This document shows positions 1 to 5,035 of a stretch of 5,035 bases of DNA, piece after piece (the stretch's first letter is position 1; every line of letters starts with the position of its first letter). The stretch spans positions 1 to 5,035 of the forward strand of contig JAUVON010000227.1 in the NCBI GenBank assembly GCA_030599175.1, written 5' to 3'. The position numbers and the translations under genes are program-made. This stretch comes from Desulfobulbaceae bacterium. GTDB taxonomy: Bacteria; Desulfobacterota; Desulfobulbia; Desulfobulbales; Desulfocapsaceae. Under the pieces are notes generated by a model. It had not been told where the DNA came from. It saw nothing but the letters and a program-made list of their open reading frames with translations, and did not search any database.

Positions 1-246
1 AGCTTGACAAAATTCCAGAAAAAAAGCTGCAGCAATATTACCGGAGTTGCCTGTTGCACAGTGAGCCAGCAGGGTGCGGGTGTTTCTGACGTTTTCGTCA
101 CTGTTACGAAGTGGAGCCAGACTGATACGCAGATTGGTTCCGGTATCTCCGTCAGTAACAGGAAAGACATTGATCTGATCCAGAAGATCTGTCCAGGCAG
201 AAAGATATGCGTAGCCGGCAGCAAAACTTTTTTCGAGAGCACTCAT
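1..246 (-). CDS. DAK2-domain, FakA-like fatty acid kinase protein (N-terminal part)
   Basis: The first 82 codons are present, starting at an ATG that overlaps the ligase stop (ATGA, 243-246); the gene runs past position 1. The frame is open throughout. The key signature is INVFPVTDGDTGTN at residues 25-38, near-identical to the N-x-F-P-V-P-D-G-D-T-G-T-N motif of DAK2/DhaL domains. There the Asp residues (here D32 and D34) hold Mg-ATP. A second DAK2 motif, ATGNSGNI (64-71), matches the G-x-x-G-N-S-G element. An upstream amphipathic helix (about 5-22) also fits. FakA phosphorylates fatty acids bound to a DegV-type FakB protein, giving acyl phosphate; some proteins fuse DAK2 and DegV domains. 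Whether this one does cannot be seen here. FakA-like genes are not standard in aryl polyene clusters, which makes the position notable. The DAK2 domain is well supported; the fatty acid kinase role is inferred. Confidence 0.82.
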   Translation of the reverse strand, partial: MSALEKSFAAGYAYLSAWTDLLDQINVFPVTDGDTGTNLRISLAPLRNSDENVRNTRTLLAHCATGNSGNIAAAFFLEFCQA

Positions 247-1604
247 ATTTCAAGAAGCTGCGCAATAGTGCGCCAGTCGTATTTACCGTTTTTATTTATC
301 GGAATCCGATCAACTACTTTAATGCGACGGGGCATGGCGTATGGTTCAAGGGCATTGGCCAATGATTTTTTAACCATTTTCGGTTCCACTGTGTTCCCCT
401 GGACCAAAACGCCAATCCGGTGTTCACGACCTCCCTTTTCAGGAAGGGCCAGGGCTACACAGTCATCAACACCTGGTTCACCTTTAATAAGAGTACTGAT
501 TTCCTCAAGATCAACCCGTTTACCGCCAACTTTTGTCACAGCGTCGATTCTCCCCTGCAGGGAAAATTTGTCTGTTTCCTCGGCCTCTACCCGGTCATTG
601 GCAGTGAAGAACCCTTTGGTATCAACAGGCAGATCGGGTGAGATATAGGGTGAGCGAACAGCAAGGCGATGGTTTTTAATTTTCCAGTCAATTGTTGTAA
701 AAGGTGTGAAATACTTTTCACCGAGGAACCTGTTTCTCGTCGCTATTCCTCCGGTTTCGGTGGAGCCATATATCTCCTCTATTCCAGTTTTGTTTAACCG
801 GCTGAATGTCTCATTGTCTTTCGCATCAAGCATGCCGGCGGAGGAAACGGCGAGTCTCAATGATATTTTTTTATCACGCAAGGCCCGATAATGGGCGGGG
901 ACACTGGCCAGGATTGTGACCTTATTGTCCCGGGCCGCACGGGTAATTTCACCGGGAAAGGATGGTACTTTGTCTACTACAGATGCCGAAGAGATCAGGG
1001 GCAGGACAATAGAGAAAAGCAGACCGTAGATATGGTAGGGCGGGATGGTGGCCAGAATGCAGTCGTGTTCTGCTATTTCATAGCGACCGGCCAGGTAAAA
1101 CCCTTCACTAAAAATATTTCCCGAAGTTTTGAGCCAGATCTGTGGTGAACCTGTGGAACCACCGGTGAAAATTTTCAGTAGTTCCGAGCGGGGTGAGGTG
1201 TGGATATTAAGCGGAGCTTCAGCGGTCTTTGTAAGTTGTGGACAAATAACTTCAACCCCTTTGGGGAATTCTCTGTCCAGATCGGAAATAACAGTTGTAA
1301 AACCGGTTTCCCGGTGCATTTTGTCGAGGGCCCGGGCAGAAAAAGCATAGGGCAGAAGAAGGGTCGCCCCTCCCCCAAGCGAGGCCAGCAGAGCCGCAGC
1401 CATAACTGCTTTGCTGTCTGCGGCAAGACAGACAGCTGTCCTCTGATGCCGGGAGTCTGCTAAGGCGACACGCAACCAGGATGCCATTTTATACACATCA
1501 CCAAAAGTTGCGCCGAAACGGATAAACTCTTTATCGGGAAATGATGCTCCCCCCAGCAGTTCATCTATATTCTTTTTTATATCGGGTGGATATTCAGCGC
1601 GCAT
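243..1604 (-). CDS. AMP-dependent acyl/aryl-ACP or CoA ligase, ApeH-like (ANL superfamily)
   Basis: Complete 453-residue adenylate-forming enzyme, short for the ANL superfamily (often 500-600) but in the range of the cluster-associated ApeH type. It should activate a carboxylic acid with ATP to an acyl adenylate and pass it to CoA or ACP. The P-loop is FTGGSTGSPQIWLK (146-159); the usual Lys after Pro is Gln155, with a Lys four residues later, which I recall as a trait of this subgroup. Motif YGSTE is at 279-283, the ribose-binding Asp is probably D337 (TANDR), the hinge region is GRIDAVTKVGGKRVDLEEI (351-369), and the C-terminal catalytic Lys is K441 (NKNGKYD). No signal peptide or membrane segment is seen, so it is cytoplasmic. 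In aryl polyene clusters the equivalent is proposed to activate the starter or chain. The start lies 11 bases inside the radical SAM gene, and the stop overlaps the next start by ATGA. Substrate identity cannot be read from the sequence. Confidence 0.87.
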   Translation of the reverse strand: MRAEYPPDIKKNIDELLGGASFPDKEFIRFGATFGDVYKMASWLRVALADSRHQRTAVCLAADSKAVMAAALLASLGGGATLLLPYAFSARALDKMHRETGFTTVISDLDREFPKGVEVICPQLTKTAEAPLNIHTSPRSELLKIFTGGSTGSPQIWLKTSGNIFSEGFYLAGRYEIAEHDCILATIPPYHIYGLLFSIVLPLISSASVVDKVPSFPGEITRAARDNKVTILASVPAHYRALRDKKISLRLAVSSAGMLDAKDNETFSRLNKTGIEEIYGSTETGGIATRNRFLGEKYFTPFTTIDWKIKNHRLAVRSPYISPDLPVDTKGFFTANDRVEAEETDKFSLQGRIDAVTKVGGKRVDLEEISTLIKGEPGVDDCVALALPEKGGREHRIGVLVQGNTVEPKMVKKSLANALEPYAMPRRIKVVDRIPINKNGKYDWRTIAQLLEI

Positions 1605-2871
1605 TTTCTCGCTTTACCGGTTTGCCAAAAGATTGTCCGGTCAGGCTCCTGTCTCTTGGTCTGAAGGTATTGTCTGCCATCTCTTTTTTAACAACCTGCT
1701 TGAACAGTCTGGCCATTTTTATTCGCTGGGGTTCGTCCTGATAAAAGGTATTCCAGGCGTAATCGAGTAGTTCCTGCAATTTCTGTGGGCTCATATTTTT
1801 TGGCTGAAATACTACCCGGTCAGCTGAAAAATCATCCCAGTCCCGGGACAGGAGACGATTATTTTTGTTCAGTTCATCATAGGCTTTGGTATGAGGGAAA
1901 GGTGTCAGTACGGTAAATTCGGCAAGATCCAGCTCTATCTCAAGAAGGAAATCAATCAACCGTTTAATGGAATCTTCAGTATGGCTGTCAAGGCCGAGCA
2001 GGATTGTTCCCTCCACTCCGATTCCATGATCATGATAGCGTTTGATCCGCTCTTTGATATAGTCAGAGGTATCAAAGACTGCCTGGTACACATACCAGGC
2101 TCCCGCCTGTGCTGCCAGATCAAGAACCTCAGGATTATCTTCAATGGGATGAGAGCACCAGTTCTTTTTCAGCGGAATCATCTCCCTGAAGAGATCCATT
2201 TCCCATTTGGTATTCTGGGCCAGGGAGTTATCGACAATAAAGAGCCGGTTATTGTCAATACCGGCGATCTCGGCCACCGCCTTATCGATGGGGCGTGGTC
2301 GAAAGACTCTTCCTCCGAGGTAGGAGACGGCACAGGGGTAACAGTTAAAACGGCAGCCTCTTGAAGCATGCACCAGATCTACCATCTGCACGCCTTTGAA
2401 GTTGTAGAGTTTGCGGTTGAGGATATCTCTTCTCGCCGGGCCTACCAGATCGATATCGGGTCTTTTGTTGAGAAAATCATAGCATGGCTGCAATCTGTCA
2501 TGGTTGAAATCAGAGAGAACCTGCTCCATTCTCCCTTCCGTTTCACCGAGAAAAACTGAATCTGCATGTTCCATGGTTTCTTCAGCATGGAGCATGGTTG
2601 CAATACCGCCAAAAATAACCTTAATTCCTCTCTTGCGGTAGTTATCAGCAATTTCCCAGCCCCTTTTTACCTGGACTGTGAGCATCATTGAGATGCCGAC
2701 GAAGTCGACATCGTCGTCAAAATCGATGGTTTCCAGATTTTCATCAATAAAATCGATATCAATATTGTCAGGAAGTGTCGCGGCAAAAACCACGGGGCCG
2801 TGGGGGGGCAGATGAAATTCTGTCTGCCTGCTCAGCTTGGCCCATTTAGGATAGATAAGTTTAAATTTCAT
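1594..2871 (-). CDS. B12-binding-domain radical SAM enzyme (class B type)
   Basis: Complete 425-residue protein from the ATG at 2871, whose first base is shared with the upstream TGA stop (TGATG). A TTG one codon earlier is possible but less likely. Residues 1 to about 130 form a Rossmann-like cobalamin-binding domain, with VDFVGIS, VIFGGI near 85-90 and a later ADSVFLGE. No D-x-H-x-x-G cobalamin-ligand His is visible, as in many class B members. The radical SAM domain carries C173-x3-C177-x2-C180 (SRGCRFNCYPC), which binds the 4Fe-4S cluster, followed by LFIVDNSLA, a GVEGTILLGLDSHTED barrel strand, and FTVLTPFPHTKAYDEL. The last feature recalls lipid-acting relatives such as the hopanoid methylases HpnP and HpnR. 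Such enzymes make methyl groups or C-C bonds at unreactive carbons. The substrate is unknown; position among polyene genes suggests a fatty acyl or polyene chain. No transmembrane segment is evident. The family is secure; the reaction is inferred. Confidence 0.88.
   Translation of the reverse strand: MKFKLIYPKWAKLSRQTEFHLPPHGPVVFAATLPDNIDIDFIDENLETIDFDDDVDFVGISMMLTVQVKRGWEIADNYRKRGIKVIFGGIATMLHAEETMEHADSVFLGETEGRMEQVLSDFNHDRLQPCYDFLNKRPDIDLVGPARRDILNRKLYNFKGVQMVDLVHASRGCRFNCYPCAVSYLGGRVFRPRPIDKAVAEIAGIDNNRLFIVDNSLAQNTKWEMDLFREMIPLKKNWCSHPIEDNPEVLDLAAQAGAWYVYQAVFDTSDYIKERIKRYHDHGIGVEGTILLGLDSHTEDSIKRLIDFLLEIELDLAEFTVLTPFPHTKAYDELNKNNRLLSRDWDDFSADRVVFQPKNMSPQKLQELLDYAWNTFYQDEPQRIKMARLFKQVVKKEMADNTFRPRDRSLTGQSFGKPVKRENAR
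2081..2100. repeat. Perfect 8-bp inverted repeat with 4-base loop inside the radical SAM gene
   Basis: Positions 2081-2088 (GCCTGGTA) and 2093-2100 (TACCAGGC) are exact reverse complements separated by CACA. On the coding strand this spans the codons for the near-symmetric peptide AWYVYQA of the radical SAM enzyme. No T-run follows on either strand, so it is not an intrinsic terminator. It is real as a sequence symmetry but has no evident function and may be a by-product of the encoded residues. Confidence 0.5.
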
Positions 2872-3539
2872 CAAAGTTTATCAGCGCGTATCAGTGTCAT
2901 TTTAAGAGTATAGCCGGTTTGGCCGTAGCTGTTAAGCTCAAGATATTCAGGAACCTGAGCAGAGCCGTTGGTTCTGCATGATCTTCCTGCAATCGAACGA
3001 TCCAGGGTCATCTCTGAATTGTAAATATTAATCTGCCAGCAGTCATCCGCTTCAGGGAGGACATCTATAACCCTGCCCATGTTATCAGCATACCGGCATA
3101 CAGCTGTTGCTCCGGGGATTTGCCCTGTCTGCATATTCCCGCCGGTCGGAGGTTGAAAAATTGCCCGCAGATCCTGCATCAACCCTTCTGCAAACAGGGG
3201 ATTGTCGAATGGAGGAACTGCCCGCCGGATTTCCAGCCCCTTTTCCTCTTCGTAGGCTGCCTCAAAAAGTGTGAGCCCTTCAATGGTGACCAGGGCACAA
3301 TCAATCGTATTTCTGCTGAGGCTGGTAACACCGATAACAGCAGTGCCGGAACCGTTTTTCATGCTGAAGTCGATGGCGTGGATAAACTGCCATTTGCCCC
3401 GGGGGAAGACAGCTGCAGAACAGGACGTTTCCTCCATGGCTGGCGCGGGTGACAAATTCGGAAGGAGCCTCTGTTTTTCCACAGCACAGCCGGTAAGCAG
3501 GACCATCATGGCAGACAGGCAGAAGATGTGCAGCTTCAT
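2871..3539 (-). CDS. DUF3261 family outer-membrane lipoprotein (ApeN-like)
   Basis: Complete 222-residue lipoprotein. The N-terminus is a lipoprotein signal peptide with lipobox LLTGC, making Cys18 the lipidated first residue. The next residues are Ala-Val rather than Asp, which in the E. coli Lol rule predicts sorting to the outer membrane. The body resembles the DUF3261 family: a beta-rich start (GKWQFIHAIDFSM), a TIEGLTLFEA segment near residues 86-95, a PPFDNPL segment, and LMQDLRAIFQP, where this family has a conserved D-L-x-x-x-x-W-P-like motif. The function of DUF3261 is unknown. In aryl polyene clusters its member ApeN accompanies ApeL (LolA-like) and ApeM (MMPL exporter), so a role in lipid delivery to the outer membrane is inferred. 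It starts within the end of the LolA-like gene (ATGA) and its TGA stop shares a base with the next ATG (TGATG). The region before its start is pyrimidine-rich with no Shine-Dalgarno, so coupling is likely. Confidence 0.78.
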   Translation of the reverse strand: MKLHIFCLSAMMVLLTGCAVEKQRLLPNLSPAPAMEETSCSAAVFPRGKWQFIHAIDFSMKNGSGTAVIGVTSLSRNTIDCALVTIEGLTLFEAAYEEEKGLEIRRAVPPFDNPLFAEGLMQDLRAIFQPPTGGNMQTGQIPGATAVCRYADNMGRVIDVLPEADDCWQINIYNSEMTLDRSIAGRSCRTNGSAQVPEYLELNSYGQTGYTLKMTLIRADKL

Positions 3540-4129
3540 TTTTGGCTGAAAAGGGAGGCGGGGATATTTTTGTTGATAACGGCATTACTGAAGGTCATCC
3601 TGGTGTAAGAGTCAGTACCTTCAAAAATCGTTATAGTGTCAAGGATTCCTCTTTGATCTGCAAGTTTAAGTTCAATACTGCTGATGAGACCGGCGAGGGT
3701 TTGATCCCTGGGTTTGAGCAGGATAGTTTTTTCGTCAGGAAAAGATGCTGTGAACATCTCATTTTCTCTAAATCGCCCCTCAAGCCAGTTGCTGATTTCA
3801 CCCAGCATAAACTGCATGGAGTCAACCCCCATTCCCCGTTGTTCTGTGAACTGACCGTCTGTTTTGGTATATTTGTTCAATTTACCGTTGTGCATGAGCA
3901 TGATGGATGGTACAGGGGTGAGGTATTCCCAACGCAGTGAGCGGGGCGCCTGAAAGGCAAAAAAACCGGTAGAGATCAGTGGTCGTACAAGTATTTTCAG
4001 ATGCTTTTCCTGGACAAAATCAGCCCGAATTGAATGCAGGTGAACTTGATTCCTGTCAGCAGAGCCGAAAGAGGCCAGGGGAGTGAAGATAAAGAGGCAG
4101 AAGGCAATGAGCAGAGTGTGCAGCTTCAT
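3536..4129 (-). CDS. LolA-like outer-membrane lipoprotein carrier family protein (ApeL-like)
   Basis: Complete 197-residue exported protein. Residues 1-24 form a Sec signal peptide: MKLH, then a hydrophobic core to about residue 21, with a likely cleavage after FGSA at 24. There is no lipobox, so a soluble periplasmic protein is expected. The mature part has LolA hallmarks: an early F-x-Q-x-K-like segment (DFVQEKHLKIL, about 38-48), then PLISTGFFAF and LRWEYLTPVPS (about 50-75), where LolA proteins carry the G-x-F and L-R-W-x-Y-x-x-P signature. LolA carries lipoproteins across the periplasm; cluster-encoded relatives in aryl polyene and flexirubin loci are thought to help move the polyene lipid. 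It overlaps the reductase by one base (TAATG) and the DUF3261 lipoprotein by four (ATGA). A weak purine stretch (GGGA) lies about 7 bases before the ATG. The genome's housekeeping LolA is unlikely here, given the neighbours. Confidence 0.83.
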   Translation of the reverse strand: MKLHTLLIAFCLFIFTPLASFGSADRNQVHLHSIRADFVQEKHLKILVRPLISTGFFAFQAPRSLRWEYLTPVPSIMLMHNGKLNKYTKTDGQFTEQRGMGVDSMQFMLGEISNWLEGRFRENEMFTASFPDEKTILLKPRDQTLAGLISSIELKLADQRGILDTITIFEGTDSYTRMTFSNAVINKNIPASLFSQK

Positions 4130-4866
4130 TAAAACATCCCGCCGTTCACTGATATTATCTGGCCGGTCAGATAGGAAGCCGCATCGGAGCAGAGAAAACC
4201 TACCACCCGGGCAACCTCTTCAGGCTTGCCGATGCGGGCCATGGGGATCATGGCTTTGATCTGATCTTTTGGTACATCCCTGATCATATCTGTTTCAATA
4301 AGGCCCGGGGCCACTACGTTGATCCGGATGCCGAGCCGGGCAACCTCAGAGGCAACTGCTCTGCTGGCACCATTCAAACCGGCCTTGGCTGCTGAGTAGT
4401 TGGCCTGACCCCGGTTGGCCATAAGAGAGCTGGCGGAAGAGATGGAAACAATGGCTCCTTTTCGTCTGCGCACCATTTTTTCAATTACGGGTCGGGTCAT
4501 ATTGTAAAAGCCGTGCAGGCTGGTATCAATCACAGACTGCCAGTTATGTTGAGACATCATCATAAATAAACCATCTGCTATGATGCCGGCGTTATTGATC
4601 AGAACAGCAATGCTGCCCAGCCGTTCTGCAATATCCTCAACCACCTTCTCGGTAACCGCCATGTCCCTTACATCAAACTGATAAATTTCTCCCTGACTGC
4701 CAGCATCTCTGACTTCTGTCAGGGTCTGCTCCGCACCCCTTTTGTCCCCCATGTAGTTGATAACGATGTAATAACCGGCTTGGGCCAGCTCCACACAGAT
4801 TGCCCTGCCTATTCCTTTACTGCCTCCGGTTACTATGGCAATCTGCTGTTCGGTTTTTTCCGTCAT
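4129..4866 (-). CDS. 3-oxoacyl-ACP reductase, FabG/ApeQ-like short-chain dehydrogenase
   Basis: Complete 245-residue classical SDR, the usual FabG length. It should reduce 3-oxoacyl-ACP to 3-hydroxyacyl-ACP with NADPH in the cytoplasm. The nucleotide-binding motif TGGSKGIG spans residues 13-20, NNAG is at 91-94, and the active site includes S144, Y157 (in NYSAAKAG) and K161. The PG motif (APGLIETDM) and the C-terminal SVNGGMF are typical. The stretch from IPMARIGKPEEVA to the end closely matches my memory of ApeQ proteins of aryl polyene clusters. One oddity: the fourth SDR tetrad residue, normally Asn in a TNL-type motif, is Ser116 (TSLHG), exactly 41 residues before the catalytic Tyr as in E. 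coli FabG. The ATG start follows the upstream stop by 6 bases, with only a weak AGG-containing ribosome site. The stop overlaps the next start as TAATG. The reductase family is secure; the ApeQ subtype is inferred from motif and context. Confidence 0.9.
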   Translation of the reverse strand: MTEKTEQQIAIVTGGSKGIGRAICVELAQAGYYIVINYMGDKRGAEQTLTEVRDAGSQGEIYQFDVRDMAVTEKVVEDIAERLGSIAVLINNAGIIADGLFMMMSQHNWQSVIDTSLHGFYNMTRPVIEKMVRRRKGAIVSISSASSLMANRGQANYSAAKAGLNGASRAVASEVARLGIRINVVAPGLIETDMIRDVPKDQIKAMIPMARIGKPEEVARVVGFLCSDAASYLTGQIISVNGGMF

Positions 4867-4872
4867 TCTGTT

Positions 4873-5035
4873 TTATGCCTGGAAGAGCTGCAGTGTGATT
4901 CTGCCTATAAGTTTATTGTCCATGGTCTGTTCACAGAATACCACCCGCAGATTTTCAAAATTGTATCTGTTTTCGGCATTGGTGATAATGTCGCTGCCCA
5001 GGGGCAGATAGTCAATAAAGAATTCAGCTTTTTTA
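4873..5035 (-). CDS. Probable hotdog-fold 3-hydroxyacyl-ACP dehydratase, ApeP-like (C-terminal part)
   Basis: Only the last 53 residues and the TAA stop (4873-4875) lie in the window; the gene continues beyond 5035. The tail resembles the end of a small hotdog-fold protein of the FabZ-like, ApeP (COG4706) type. It has a loop with PLGSDI followed by two beta-strand-like segments, and it ends in GRITLQLFQA, comparable to the GR-x-N-x-YQP ending I remember for ApeP proteins. In aryl polyene clusters ApeP dehydrates 3-hydroxyacyl-ACP to the trans-2-enoyl-ACP and sits directly before the ketoreductase ApeQ. Here too the next gene is an ApeQ-like reductase, 6 bases downstream. The catalytic His and Glu/Asp would be in the missing N-terminal part, so activity cannot be judged. 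The reading frame and stop are certain; the family call rests on a short tail plus context. Another hotdog enzyme such as a thioesterase is possible. Confidence 0.5.
   Translation of the reverse strand, partial: KKAEFFIDYLPLGSDIITNAENRYNFENLRVVFCEQTMDNKLIGRITLQLFQA

Larger units (their letters stand above)
1..5035 (-). other. Single co-directional, translationally coupled operon segment
   Basis: All seven genes read on the minus strand with almost no spacing. From the high-coordinate end, the junctions are: a 6-base gap (4867-4872), a TAATG one-base overlap at 4129, an ATGA four-base overlap at 3536-3539, a TGATG one-base overlap at 2871, an 11-base overlap at 1594-1604, and an ATGA four-base overlap at 243-246. 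Strong Shine-Dalgarno sequences are missing before most starts, which fits translation by re-initiation or coupling. No promoter or terminator is visible, so the transcript probably enters and leaves beyond the window. The shared direction and coupling support the genes acting in one pathway. Confidence 0.85.

Noticed and set aside
4..648. A 214-residue open frame on the plus strand across the window's first part
   Set aside because: It lies antisense to the DAK2 and ligase genes, whose frames carry clear family motifs. Its translation has no recognisable domain, is low in coherent structure, and there is no promoter or ribosome site before it.
1891..2364. A 157-residue plus-strand open frame opposite the radical SAM gene
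   Set aside because: It is fully inside the radical SAM coding region, shows no family resemblance, and would be the only plus-strand gene in an otherwise single-direction operon.
2795..2812. G-rich run (including seven G in a row) near the start of the radical SAM gene
   Set aside because: It encodes Pro-rich residues (LPPHGPV) on the minus strand. The frame is intact across it, so there is no sign of a frameshift, and it lacks the four separate G-tracts needed for a G-quadruplex call.
2872..2874. TTG as the start codon of the radical SAM gene
   Set aside because: The adjacent ATG at 2869-2871 forms a standard TGATG stop-start overlap, consistent with the other junctions of the operon.
3120..3549. 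Two overlapping plus-strand frames opposite the DUF3261 lipoprotein gene
   Set aside because: Both are antisense shadows; the minus frame has a signal peptide with lipobox and overlaps its neighbours properly.
3527..4130. The same 14 bases (TGTGCAGCTTCATT) occur at 3527-3540 and 4117-4130, at the starts of the DUF3261 and LolA-like genes
   Set aside because: Both genes begin with the codons for MKLH of a signal peptide, and the match ends there. Short shared signal-peptide codons are a sufficient explanation; no longer repeat or regulatory motif is seen.

Overview
This window holds a tightly packed block of a bacterial lipid or polyene biosynthesis cluster. Seven genes all lie on the minus strand, so transcription runs from position 5035 towards position 1. 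Both end genes are cut by the window edges. There is essentially no intergenic DNA: neighbours overlap by 1 to 11 bases, and the single gap is 6 bases. I saw no rRNA, tRNA, CRISPR array, insertion sequence, promoter or terminator. Base composition looks moderate and even throughout, and no segment stands out as foreign. The gene types and the two exported envelope proteins suggest a Gram-negative bacterium. The mix of aryl-polyene-type genes, a B12 radical SAM enzyme and a FakA/DAK2-type kinase makes me favour an anaerobe of the Desulfobacterota (deltaproteobacterial) kind, but this is inference only.

In transcription order the genes are: (1) the C-terminal end of a probable hotdog-fold 3-hydroxyacyl-ACP dehydratase (ApeP-like); (2) a complete FabG/ApeQ-type 3-oxoacyl-ACP reductase; (3) a secreted LolA-like outer-membrane lipoprotein carrier (ApeL-like); (4) a DUF3261 lipoprotein (ApeN-like); (5) a B12-binding-domain radical SAM enzyme; (6) an AMP-dependent acyl/aryl ligase (ApeH-like); (7) the N-terminal 82 residues of a DAK2/FakA-like (fatty acid kinase) protein.

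Genes 1 to 4 and 6 match the parts list of aryl polyene (APE) and flexirubin-like clusters. In those, a dedicated type II fatty-acid-synthase-like system makes a polyene acyl chain and a LolA/DUF3261 pair helps place the lipid product in the outer membrane. Genes 5 and 7 are not part of the classical APE set. The radical SAM enzyme suggests radical methylation or C-C bond formation on an unreactive lipid carbon. The DAK2/FakA-like gene suggests activation of a free fatty acid as acyl phosphate, beside the adenylating ligase. The most interesting reading is therefore a variant APE-like pathway with radical tailoring and an unusual acyl-activation step. The ketosynthases, acyl carrier protein and MMPL exporter that such a pathway needs are not in this window.
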